Source of the DNA: an uncultured Saprospiraceae bacterium
GTDB taxonomy: Bacteria > Bacteroidota > Bacteroidia > Chitinophagales > Saprospiraceae
Length of the DNA: 39,434 nt
Assembly: GCA_937928575.1 (NCBI GenBank)
Contig: CALFWW010000262.1
Location: 1 to 39,434 of the forward strand
Direction of reading: 5' to 3'
Translations under genes and position numbers: made by a program
Notes under the pieces: model-generated
What the model saw: only the letters and a program-made list of their open reading frames with translations
Databases searched by the model: none
Told to the model about the DNA's origin: nothing
Shown: positions 26,077 to 34,580 of the stretch, in pieces
How positions within the stretch are numbered: position 1 is the first letter of the stretch
How the letters are laid out: each line of letters begins with the position of its first letter

Positions 26077-28701
26077 TTATTTTTTGTCTTTCTTTTTAGA
26101 AGACTTCTTTTTTGTTTTTTTCTTTGTTGCAATAGCTCCGTCTTTTTCGACATTCTTAGAACGTGTAGCAGTTGTTGCAACTGTTTTCTTTGTTATTGTT
26201 TTCGCAGGCTCCATTTCATCCAACAGATCTGCTTTTGGAATTCCATTATTTTTGAAATAAAGGAGTATGCTTCCGAATGCCAGCAAGATTAAAAGGATGG
26301 ATGCAATTCTTGAAATTGTTTCGCCCATGTAAAAAGACTTCGGTTCAAACCGCATTTCCAGTTTTTTATTTTGTCCTGCTGGTAGTTTAGCAGCACGCAA
26401 TATATAGTTAGCTTTAACGATATCCTGGTCATAAGGTTGTCCATCTATGTATAATTTCCACCCTTTATCAGCGGGGTAATACATTTCTGAGAATACTGCC
26501 AATTGATCAGAAGCAGCAGAATAAACATATTCCATTTTATCTGGGTGATATTTGGTCAATTTGATGGATGCAGCAGGATCTGGAGTAAAATTCAAATCCC
26601 CTAATTGCGCAGTATATTTTTTCTGTAATACTACTTTCGTTTTGGGATCAATGTTAGCGATTGCAGCCATTTCTTGATCCGCATTATCGACTACTTGAAA
26701 TTCGTTGACAAACCATGCATTACCGGTTGCTTCGGGAATCTTGGCAACAGTGGCAGCCTTCCCTTCTCCTTGAATGATATATTTTGTATTGAGCATTCCG
26801 AGTATATTCAAATACTGACCTGGTCGACTTAAATATTGCTCATACACTTCTTGAAAAAGGCCCAATTTCGCTGCATGATATCCACCGATACTTTTGTGAA
26901 AATTTGAAGTAGTTACATTTGTAATCGGATTTCCTCTTGCCATATCCAGTACTCTGTAATGCGGATCTGGATCTGACATAATTTGCTGATCCGCTGGTAG
27001 AGGTGTCGCTTCTGATGAAATCGGTTTTGCTTTCTCATGATCATCATAAGAAACAATTCGTTTACTGACCATCCAACCATCACCAATCGTTAACAATGCA
27101 ATTGCAGCAACTGCAACCATCGTTTTCATTTTACCCAATAAGTAAGCATATAACAAACCTGCAACCAAAGCTACCAAAACGAAAGAGCGGAGAAGGTCTT
27201 TAATAATCAAACTAAATCGGTCTCCTTGAATGACGTGCGCTTCAGTTTGAAATACTCTAGCATCATTTGGTCGAACATAGTCCATTGTAAAAGCACCAAT
27301 TAGTCCAGCAAGTAGAAAGGCAGCTGTAATTCCTGCTGCGATTTGGACCGCTCTTTTCTTTTTTTCTGTCGAATAGTTTTTGCTAAAAATACCTTGTACG
27401 GCCATTGCTGCCAACGCACACCAGCACAAATGAGTAATTCCTAAAGCCATTGAGACGGCTCTGAATTTATTAAACATCGGAAAGTAATCGAAAAAGATAT
27501 GGTTCAAGGGAAAATTGGTTCCCCATGCAATCGTCAATGCAAAAATACCGGAAGCCAACATCCAAACCTTCATGTCTCCTTTCAATAAAAAGGCGCCTAG
27601 AAAAAATAAGAAGCAGATGATGGCACCAAAATAAATGGCAGCCCCAAGAAAAGTTTGATCGCCATGATAATAAAGGCCAGCCATTTGTTCATCCGCTGCA
27701 TGTTCGGCGCGAGATTGCGACATACCACGTTGTCTTAAACTTCTGATTGTTTGAGGTGAAAACTTTTTATAGGTATCGGTTCCTTTAAAAGAGTGTTTGG
27801 CGCCTCCACCAAAATAATTAGGGATCAATAAAGTCATGGATTCAGCAATCCCATAGCTCCATCCAAATGCATAATCTTTATCCAATCCACCACCCAAACT
27901 TGCTTTTGATGACAATTCTGATTTTCCTCTTATGGTTTCTTTCGAATATTCCCAGGTGGTCCATAAATTACTGGTATTACTTAACAATGCTAATCCGCCT
28001 GCTAAAACTAAAATCCCAGAGGCCTTTGCAAATGTTGGAATCGCACCTTCTTTGGTAGCATAAATTAATTTCACCAATCCCAAAATAAGTAATAGCAAAA
28101 ATAAGTAGAAAGTGATCTGCAAGTGATTGGCAATAATATTACAGGCCAAAAACAACCCAAACAATCCACCACCTAATAGATATTTACCTCGATAAGCCAA
28201 CACGGCTCCTGCAAATACACCGGGCACACAAGCCAATGCGGTCATCTTCGTGGAGTGTCCTTCATCAGCAATATCCATGTAGTAACTCGACAGCCCAAAG
28301 GCGACCGATCCCATAATGGCGATTCGCCAATCTACTTTCATCGTGATGAGGAATAAATAACAAAGTGCCATTGCCAACAATATAACTACATGTGGCTTGG
28401 TCATACTTTGTCGTAACAACAAAGTCGATAATACATGCGCTACATAATTACCTCTGGATGGATTTTTGATTTGATAAGTAGGCATCCCACCGAACATAGA
28501 ATTGGTCCATAGTGGATCTTTACCCGTTTCTTTTTTCACCTGACGCATTTCTGCTTGCATCGCACGAGCACGTACATTATCATTTTGTTTCAGCACTTTT
28601 CCGTCAAAAACATAAGGTTTGAAAAATACAAAGGTCAATAGCAACATGATGACATAAGCGCCAATATGTGGAAGCAGGTTTTTTAATAGGGAGTTATCCA
28701 T
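26077..28701 (-). CDS. YfhO-family membrane protein (GT-C-like)
   Basis: An 874-residue multi-pass membrane protein of the YfhO family (Pfam YfhO). The opening helix is IGAYVIMLLLTFVFFKPYVF, followed by a long periplasmic loop (LWTNSMFGGMPTYQIKNP), about a dozen membrane helices, a large C-terminal soluble region (about 560-800, with YYPADKGWKLYIDGQPYD) and one last helix. The C-terminal tail (about 835-874) is very Lys-rich (KKKTKKKSSKKKDKK). YfhO in Bacillus adds sugar to lipoteichoic acid; in Bacteroidota the role is undefined, but GT-C-type transfer to a surface glycan fits the operon. It is the first gene of the pseudaminate operon and has a promoter-like TACCTTTG about 80 bp upstream. 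Confidence 0.88.
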   Translation of the reverse strand: MDNSLLKNLLPHIGAYVIMLLLTFVFFKPYVFDGKVLKQNDNVRARAMQAEMRQVKKETGKDPLWTNSMFGGMPTYQIKNPSRGNYVAHVLSTLLLRQSMTKPHVVILLAMALCYLFLITMKVDWRIAIMGSVAFGLSSYYMDIADEGHSTKMTALACVPGVFAGAVLAYRGKYLLGGGLFGLFLACNIIANHLQITFYLFLLLLILGLVKLIYATKEGAIPTFAKASGILVLAGGLALLSNTSNLWTTWEYSKETIRGKSELSSKASLGGGLDKDYAFGWSYGIAESMTLLIPNYFGGGAKHSFKGTDTYKKFSPQTIRSLRQRGMSQSRAEHAADEQMAGLYYHGDQTFLGAAIYFGAIICFLFFLGAFLLKGDMKVWMLASGIFALTIAWGTNFPLNHIFFDYFPMFNKFRAVSMALGITHLCWCALAAMAVQGIFSKNYSTEKKKRAVQIAAGITAAFLLAGLIGAFTMDYVRPNDARVFQTEAHVIQGDRFSLIIKDLLRSFVLVALVAGLLYAYLLGKMKTMVAVAAIALLTIGDGWMVSKRIVSYDDHEKAKPISSEATPLPADQQIMSDPDPHYRVLDMARGNPITNVTTSNFHKSIGGYHAAKLGLFQEVYEQYLSRPGQYLNILGMLNTKYIIQGEGKAATVAKIPEATGNAWFVNEFQVVDNADQEMAAIANIDPKTKVVLQKKYTAQLGDLNFTPDPAASIKLTKYHPDKMEYVYSAASDQLAVFSEMYYPADKGWKLYIDGQPYDQDIVKANYILRAAKLPAGQNKKLEMRFEPKSFYMGETISRIASILLILLAFGSILLYFKNNGIPKADLLDEMEPAKTITKKTVATTATRSKNVEKDGAIATKKKTKKKSSKKKDKK

Positions 28702-28780
28702 AGAAATGCTGAAATTTGATAAATATTGTATATATCTCTATTTGATTTTCAGGTGCGTAAAACCTGTTTTCTGAAGTTGC

Positions 28781-28788
28781 CAAAGGTA
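28781..28788 (-). promoter_or_regulatory. -7 box for the yfhO-pse operon
   Basis: TACCTTTG on the minus strand matches TAnnTTTG exactly, about 80 bp before the yfhO ATG. It faces the plus-strand box at 28821-28828, so two divergent promoters share the 146-bp gap. No good -33 box is visible. Confidence 0.5.
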
Positions 28789-28820
28789 CATATTTTTACA
28801 CATTTATAGGGATAATACGC

Positions 28821-28828
28821 TACATTTG
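28821..28828 (+). promoter_or_regulatory. -7 box for the divergent GT2 gene
   Basis: TACATTTG matches TAnnTTTG exactly and lies 20 bp before the ATG at 28848, leaving a short leader. The -33 region is AT-rich without a clear TTTG. Confidence 0.55.
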
Positions 28829-28847
28829 CAGTTATATCAACACCCAT

Positions 28848-29615
28848 ATGACAGTAGAAAATCCGGTTTTTAGTATCATAACAGTCGTGTATAATGGCGC
28901 CACGCTTTTGGAAGCCACTATACGGAGTGTGATCAATCAAACCTATTCGGACATCCAATACATTATTGTGGATGGTGGTTCAACAGACGGAACGTTGGAC
29001 ATTATCAAAAAGTATGATGATGCGCTAGACCGCTGGATCACAGAACCTGATAGTGGAATTTACGATGCAATGAATAAAGGGTTGCGGATGGCTTCCGGCG
29101 ATTTTGTTTGGTTTATGAATTGCGGCGACACCATCAGAACTCCTGAAACGGTTGAAATGCTCGCGCTCAATGTAGATGAAAATACTGATGTACTTTTTGG
29201 AGAAGTAATGATGGTCAATGAGGCTCGTGAAGATCTCGGGACCCGAAGTGAAATCACGACGCAGCAATTACCTGCTGTTTTGGATTGGAAAAGTTTGAAA
29301 AAAGGAATGGTCGTAAGTCATCAAGCTTTTTTGCCTAGAAAATCGATTGCTCCAAAATATATGATGGATAATTTAAGTGCAGATATCGACTGGGTGATCA
29401 ACTGCTTAAAGAAGAGTCGAAAAAATACCCACACGCATGAAGTGCTCGCCAATTTTTTAATCGGTGGTACTTCCCGTCAACAACATCAACGCGCATTGAC
29501 AGATCGTTATAAGGTGTTGGGTAAACATTATGGTGCTGTTGAGAATTTTTTTAATCATGGGTTGATTGTAGTGCGGGCGGTTTGGAGTCGGGTGATGGGG
29601 AGGAGTAAATATTGA
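28848..29615 (+). CDS. GT2-family glycosyltransferase
   Basis: A 255-residue inverting glycosyltransferase of the GT-A fold. It opens PVFSIITVVYNGATLLEATI, with the nucleotide-binding VDGGSTDGT, the WITEPDSGIYDAMNKGL segment typical of colanic-acid WcaA/WcaE-like enzymes, and a metal-binding-like NCGD in WFMNCGDTI in place of a strict DxD. There is no membrane segment. It is transcribed away from the yfhO-pse operon from a shared 146-bp gap and probably adds a sugar to the same surface glycan; donor and acceptor are unknown. The next gene starts 69 bp on, after an AT-rich repeat-like stretch. Confidence 0.9.
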   Translation: MTVENPVFSIITVVYNGATLLEATIRSVINQTYSDIQYIIVDGGSTDGTLDIIKKYDDALDRWITEPDSGIYDAMNKGLRMASGDFVWFMNCGDTIRTPETVEMLALNVDENTDVLFGEVMMVNEAREDLGTRSEITTQQLPAVLDWKSLKKGMVVSHQAFLPRKSIAPKYMMDNLSADIDWVINCLKKSRKNTHTHEVLANFLIGGTSRQQHQRALTDRYKVLGKHYGAVENFFNHGLIVVRAVWSRVMGRSKY

Positions 29616-29684
29616 TTTACAAATTGAAAAATTTAAATTGAAAATTATAATTTGCTTTCAATTTCCATTTATAATTTTATTACC

Positions 29685-30602
29685 ATGAAATTAATCCCCT
29701 ACTCCATATTAATCATCACAATCTTACTAACTTTTTCCTGCAATCGATCAATAACAAAAAAAATGAATAACACTTCTGAAACTTTTAGCTGGCAAGGACA
29801 CAGAGGGGCACGTGGATTGGCACCCGAAAATACCATCCCAGCATTTATCAAAGCACTCGAATATAATGTCCATACTTTGGAATTAGATGTAGTGGTTTCA
29901 AAAGACAAGAAAATTATTGTTTCTCATGAGCCTTACTTCTCTCATTATATTACGACCAAACCAGATGGTACTGCGGTCACCAAAAAAGAAGAGAAAACTT
30001 TGTTGACGTATCAAATGGATTACAAAGAAATCAAACAATACGATTGCGGAAGGAGAGGACATGTAAAATTTCCTGAACAAAAACCTGAACCTGCATTCAA
30101 GCCGTCATTCAAAGATATGGTGAAAGCGGTTGATACACATTGTAGAAAAAATAAACTTCCAAAACCGAATTTCAATATCGAAATGAAAAGTTATGCCAAG
30201 TATTATGGCAAAGCCAACCCCTACCCTAAGGAATTTGTCAAAATCATGTTGCAAGAATTGACCGATTTAAAAATCAAAAAACGGACGAATCTTCAAGCAT
30301 TTGATTTTGATGTACTTCGTGAAATCAAAAAACAAGATCCTGACATGGAAATTGCGATGCTAGTAGAATTTGCAGATGGAAGAGATGTAGACAAACACAT
30401 TAAAAAATTAGGTTTCAAACCGGATATTTACAGTCCTGACCACAAATTGTTATCTAAAAAAGTGATCAAGAAATGTCATGATATGGATGTGCGTGTAATT
30501 CCGTGGACGGTTAATAAGGTGGAGCGGATGCAAACGTTGATTCGATATGGTGTGGACGGGTTGATTACTGATTATCCTAATCGGATTGAGTTGCTTAATT
30601 GA
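29685..30602 (+). CDS. Glycerophosphodiester phosphodiesterase, lipoprotein
   Basis: A 305-residue GDPD-family enzyme that cleaves glycerophosphodiesters to glycerol 3-phosphate and an alcohol. I choose the ATG at 29685, since it opens a normal lipoprotein signal (MKLIPYSILIITILLTFSC) with the lipidated Cys at 19; an upstream TTG at 29652 only adds a short extension from an AT-rich gap. Catalytic motifs are intact: GHRGARGLAPENT with the first active-site His, then LELDVVVSKDKKIIVSHEP with the metal-binding E, D and the second His, the later NFNIEMKS metal site, and PWTVN and DGLITDYPNRI at the end. The TIM barrel is complete with a normal insertion. The enzyme should be anchored in the periplasm or on the outer membrane and recycle phospholipid head groups. 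Confidence 0.94.
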   Translation: MKLIPYSILIITILLTFSCNRSITKKMNNTSETFSWQGHRGARGLAPENTIPAFIKALEYNVHTLELDVVVSKDKKIIVSHEPYFSHYITTKPDGTAVTKKEEKTLLTYQMDYKEIKQYDCGRRGHVKFPEQKPEPAFKPSFKDMVKAVDTHCRKNKLPKPNFNIEMKSYAKYYGKANPYPKEFVKIMLQELTDLKIKKRTNLQAFDFDVLREIKKQDPDMEIAMLVEFADGRDVDKHIKKLGFKPDIYSPDHKLLSKKVIKKCHDMDVRVIPWTVNKVERMQTLIRYGVDGLITDYPNRIELLN

Positions 30603-30690
30603 AAATGAAATGCCAATTATTAATTACGTGAGTCCGTGAACCGGTCGTCCAATTTATGATTTTCATTTTTTCATTTCAACAATAATTCGC
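30600..30690. repeat. AT-armed inverted repeat after the GDPD gene
   Basis: Arms TTGAAAATGAAAT (about 30599) and GATTTTCATTTTTTCATTTC (about 30658-30677) flank a GC-richer core with GTGAGTCCGTGAACCGGTCG. The arrangement, TTGAAAAT-type arms with a GC-rich centre, resembles the element at 2039-2350. It could act as a terminator for the GDPD gene, but no clean stem with a T-run is present. Similar AT-rich arms without a GC core occur at 29617-29680. Confidence 0.4.
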
Positions 30691-30783
30691 ATCGTGATCT
30701 CCTCCCCTAATTTTAGGTTGCCAACTAAACCTGCCTGACAGGAGTCAGGATCGACAGTTACGATAACTTAGGATTGACTAGTA

Positions 30784-33666
30784 TTACTTCACCGCCAACT
30801 TAGTACCCGTCTTCACCGTACTTGCCCAATCAGGATCGGTATAACTTCCTAATGCATCATAAATAACAGTGTGCATTCGTTTTCTTACTTTTTCTTTATA
30901 CAATTTACTGTTATTCATATCCGGATGTATTCTGTTGGATAGAAAAATAAAGATCAAGTCTTTTTTGGGATCTACCCATACGCAGGCTCCAGTAAAACCA
31001 GTATGTCCATAGGTTGAGTTGGAAGCTTTGGAAGAAGTAGATTTATTACCCGAACGTTTGATATCAAATCCAAGACCTCTGTGATTTCCCCATTTCTTTG
31101 AAGTAAACAAATCTATGCTTTCACTTTTGAGATATTGTTTCCCACCATATTTTCCGCCATTCAACATCATCTGAAATAGAACGGCTAAATCTTCTGCATT
31201 TGAAAACAAGCCTGCATTTCCAGCAACACCACCCATCAAAGCAGCTCCTTCATCATGGACATGACCGCGCAACAATTGCTTCCGCCAAGTGGCATCATCC
31301 TGAGTAGGTACAATATCTTTTGGTTGATATCTTTTAAGGGGTTTGTACATCAATCGACGTAAGCCCAATGGATTGTAAAAATTCGTAGCAACATATTCGT
31401 CAATTGGTTTTTTAGAAACATTTTCTACCATTTTGAAAACCAGATTCAAATTGACATCGCTGTACTGAAATTTTTTACGCTTTCTCTTGATTTTAATATC
31501 AAAGACATCTCTCCAAATGGTATCGACATAACTCTTATCGATAAACATAGAATCTGCTACTTGCAAACTGTAATCACCTTGTTTTTGTTTGCAGAAATAG
31601 TAGTCACATTCTGTATCCGTTGCATATTCTTTGAAAACATATTCTGTAATTGGCATGTGCGGCTGCAAACCAGAACTATGTGAGAGTAGTTTTTTAAAAG
31701 TGATATTTTTTAATTTAGAATCGGTGCCACAGTCTACATGTTTGATCAACTTATCATTAATACTCCATTTATTTTCACCATTTAATTTCATAGCTGCTAA
31801 GGTGGTAGCTGCTACTTTTGTAATAGATGCAATATCATAGATATCCGTGTTTTTTACTAGTTGATTTTTTCTGTAAGTATGGTGTCCGAATGCTTCTGAA
31901 TAAATCATTTTGCCATCTTTGACAACTACCACTTGACAACCTGGCATCGCTCCTTTTGCTATCGCACTTTTAGCAATTGCATTGATACCAACTAATTTTT
32001 CTGGAGCAATTCCTACCTCTTCTGGTTCCGCATATGCCATACGTGTAATTGGTGTTGAGACACTATGACCATTCAAAAACCGATGGTCAATCGCATAAGG
32101 CAAACTCCCTTGCGCTGCAATACTCCCAAATAATAATTGTGCTGCAAATGATTGATTCAACTTATTTGTTTCATAGAGCTGTACCATCGTCACTGTAGTA
32201 TCAAAATTCGCAAAGTTTCTTGCATCACCGAAATTCACAACGACCGTTTTCGCTTTTTTACTTAACTCGTTGACAGAATGAATCCAATCCAAATTCGTTT
32301 CTGCATCCAATTGCTGTTCGTCTATTGTTATAATAACCGTTGCATTCTTATACTTTGAGAGTTTCAATGGAGCAATCAACCCATTTGAATCAGGTTGAAT
32401 TAAACTTTTACTATATAGGGCATATTTAGAAAAATAGGACTGAAATTCATCTAGTTCTTTTTGTCCGACGTGAAGCAATTGAAATTTGCGCGCATGTGTG
32501 TAAGAGAATGGCAACAGATCTTTATGATTGTGAACCATTGTCAAGGATTGCTTAAACAAATTATGACGAAGAAAACGATACTTGCGATTCAAAACAGATT
32601 CAGCAGCAATTTGTTTGTCTAATTTTTGAGGAACCTTGTCAATCCCTATCCACTTTTTGGCCAACAATACTTTGGCAACTTTTTCATTTAACACCTTATC
32701 TGACATCAACCCTTCTTTCACAAACCGAATTAAATAATTTGTAACATCACTAACCTTTTCTTCTACAATAAAAACATCTGCACCTGTGTGTAATAGTTTA
32801 TCAATGGTTATTTCAGGTGTCAATCGCCCCATCAACAATCCATGAAATTCGACATGCTGATTTAGATATTGCTTTAAAAAATGAGTTTGTAATTGGGCCA
32901 AAGTATCAATCTGTAAAATACCATCATCAATCAAAAATCCGGACAATCCACTTAACGTCAACAGTTTACTAGGAAACAATAAGGATTCTTGCAAATTGGT
33001 GGTATCATTATCGACATAGATAAATTGGTCGAAAGTACTACCTGCACAAAATATCTTCTCTTTTTGCAATGCATCCATATATCCAACTGCATCTTGTAAT
33101 AATCGAACTTTGTCATTGAAAATAGCACCTTTCATCCGCTCATCTCGTTTGTAACAAAAATCATTGATCGTAGGACTGAACGAAAAGTTGATCCCCATTG
33201 CATCGTATTGTTTGATCAAATATCGCTGCAATGCATTTTTTAAGGAATCAGATCGAATAGCCCCCAGAGATGCTTTGTTAGGAAATTGATAGGTATCGGA
33301 AAAGAAATTTTGTAAAACGGATTCTTGATCGGCAGCAATAAATAAAGGTCGTTTGGCAAGCTGTTGTATGGTATCCACCAATCGAATGAAATTGTCGACT
33401 TCCAATCCTTTCATCATAAGACCACCAATTTGTTGTTGATGTACCCATTTAAAAAGAGAATCTTCTTGTGCGGTTGAATCTATTTTGGTGTTTAAGAAAA
33501 CAAGTTGACCTACTTTTTCCTCGATGGTCATATTGGTCAATAAAGAATCGACCCATTTGATATCCCCTTGCATGAAAGGTGCGTGAAATTGGTAAGTTTC
33601 TATTTCACGTCGTTGACATGAGAATAGCACCAATAGGACTAAAACTGCGGGGAGTAGTTTATACAT
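30784..33666 (-). CDS. GH3-like/serine hydrolase fusion lipoprotein with degraded GH3 site
   Basis: A 960-residue lipoprotein (MYKLLPAVLVLLVLFSC, Cys 17). Residues about 35-360 have the GH3 fold: LTNMTIEEKVGQLVFL, KRPLFIAADQES, GINFSFSPTIND. But the family's KHFPGHGD-type motif is absent; the aligned place reads IFCAGSTFDQF. An Asp pair, D247/D248 in GFLIDDGI, may mark the old nucleophile region. A linking GH3 C-terminal-like region follows. Residues about 545-940 form a class C beta-lactamase/PBP-type serine hydrolase with S614-x-x-K617 (SITK), YSD and YGHTGFTG, all apparently intact. In relatives the two halves pair an N-acetylglucosaminidase with a peptidase-like hydrolase for cell-wall turnover. 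Here only the second half is likely to be catalytic. Confidence 0.9.
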   Translation of the reverse strand: MYKLLPAVLVLLVLFSCQRREIETYQFHAPFMQGDIKWVDSLLTNMTIEEKVGQLVFLNTKIDSTAQEDSLFKWVHQQQIGGLMMKGLEVDNFIRLVDTIQQLAKRPLFIAADQESVLQNFFSDTYQFPNKASLGAIRSDSLKNALQRYLIKQYDAMGINFSFSPTINDFCYKRDERMKGAIFNDKVRLLQDAVGYMDALQKEKIFCAGSTFDQFIYVDNDTTNLQESLLFPSKLLTLSGLSGFLIDDGILQIDTLAQLQTHFLKQYLNQHVEFHGLLMGRLTPEITIDKLLHTGADVFIVEEKVSDVTNYLIRFVKEGLMSDKVLNEKVAKVLLAKKWIGIDKVPQKLDKQIAAESVLNRKYRFLRHNLFKQSLTMVHNHKDLLPFSYTHARKFQLLHVGQKELDEFQSYFSKYALYSKSLIQPDSNGLIAPLKLSKYKNATVIITIDEQQLDAETNLDWIHSVNELSKKAKTVVVNFGDARNFANFDTTVTMVQLYETNKLNQSFAAQLLFGSIAAQGSLPYAIDHRFLNGHSVSTPITRMAYAEPEEVGIAPEKLVGINAIAKSAIAKGAMPGCQVVVVKDGKMIYSEAFGHHTYRKNQLVKNTDIYDIASITKVAATTLAAMKLNGENKWSINDKLIKHVDCGTDSKLKNITFKKLLSHSSGLQPHMPITEYVFKEYATDTECDYYFCKQKQGDYSLQVADSMFIDKSYVDTIWRDVFDIKIKRKRKKFQYSDVNLNLVFKMVENVSKKPIDEYVATNFYNPLGLRRLMYKPLKRYQPKDIVPTQDDATWRKQLLRGHVHDEGAALMGGVAGNAGLFSNAEDLAVLFQMMLNGGKYGGKQYLKSESIDLFTSKKWGNHRGLGFDIKRSGNKSTSSKASNSTYGHTGFTGACVWVDPKKDLIFIFLSNRIHPDMNNSKLYKEKVRKRMHTVIYDALGSYTDPDWASTVKTGTKLAVK

Positions 33667-33881
33667 TAATTAAAAACAAAAGCCCTTTTTCAAGAGCCTA
33701 TAAATTTTGGAAATAGTGTTTCGGATTGTGCTTTAGCAGATCCTGTTTCATTGAATACAAATATGCGTAATTTTTATATGAAAGTAAAGCGCAATTAAAT
33801 TCACTTCCCTATTTGAGAGGCTTTATTAATTTTTTTAAGTTTTTGAATGCGTCTGAAACAGCTATTTGAACAATAAAATCG

Positions 33882-34577
33882 CTAATATCTGTAGTTCAAC
33901 ATTCGGCGATAAGTGTTTAATATTTGTATAGAAGATTCGCCTTTACTGAATTTGCGGATAGCAACTAGATTGGCTAATTGAACTTTGAAATATCCATTGT
34001 GATCATACTTTCTGGCAGAGACTAGTACGTCTTTTGGGATTATGGTAAATTGGGTTTGCTTTTTTGCTCTAGTGATAAATTCAAAGTCTTCCATGATGTG
34101 ATAGGACTCATCGTAACCGCTCATGGATTCAAAAAAGGATTTTTCAACAAACAAAGACTGATCGCCTCCTCTGCACCAAATTTTATCAAATCGAGTAAAA
34201 TAAGAATTGACTTTTAAAAGCAGATGGTTGGAATCAAATCGAAAACGAAAACAACCTACTTTCGCTCCTTGTGACACCTTTTTTACAACATCATGTACAC
34301 ACGTAATCGGCGGTAAGGTATCTGCATGTACAAAATAGTAAATATCTCCAGTAGCAGCTTCCACACCGCGATTCATTTGCGCTCCCCGATTTTGAATATT
34401 CGTATTGCAGATAATAGCTCCGAGGGATGAAGCAATTTGAGTTGTATTATCAGTACTCATGCCGTCCGCAACTATAATCTCATGACTACTGATATTCTGG
34501 ATCGTATTCAAATGAAGGAGTAATTTCTCAATATTTTTTTCCTCATTTAAAGTTGGAATTATAAGTGAGACTTTCAT
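33882..34577 (-). CDS. TIGR04283-like GT2 glycosyltransferase
   Basis: A 231-residue GT-A glycosyltransferase. It has SLIIPTLNEEKNIEKLLLHL, IIVADGMSTDNT, and the family signature RGAQMNRGVEAATGDIYYFV followed by HADTLPP. The same pattern marks the rSAM/selenodomain-associated transferase 2 family (TIGR04283), some of which are linked to arsenosugar synthesis. No radical-SAM gene or arsenic gene is nearby. It starts 3 bp downstream of the stop of the outer-membrane barrel gene and is probably co-translated with it. Substrate unknown. Confidence 0.87.
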   Translation of the reverse strand: MKVSLIIPTLNEEKNIEKLLLHLNTIQNISSHEIIVADGMSTDNTTQIASSLGAIICNTNIQNRGAQMNRGVEAATGDIYYFVHADTLPPITCVHDVVKKVSQGAKVGCFRFRFDSNHLLLKVNSYFTRFDKIWCRGGDQSLFVEKSFFESMSGYDESYHIMEDFEFITRAKKQTQFTIIPKDVLVSARKYDHNGYFKVQLANLVAIRKFSKGESSIQILNTYRRMLNYRY

Positions 34578-34580
34578 TGC

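Noticed and set aside
29652-29684. TTG start for the GDPD gene
   Set aside because: It would add 11 residues encoded by AT-rich repeat-like sequence before a perfect lipoprotein signal at the ATG at 29685.
30784-33666. Functional NagZ-type N-acetylglucosaminidase
   Set aside because: The GH3 fold is recognisable but the KHFPGHGD-type catalytic motif is missing, so activity cannot be claimed.
33882-34577. Arsenosugar biosynthesis gene
   Set aside because: The TIGR04283-like pattern is there, but no radical-SAM, arsenic methyltransferase or related gene is nearby to support that role.
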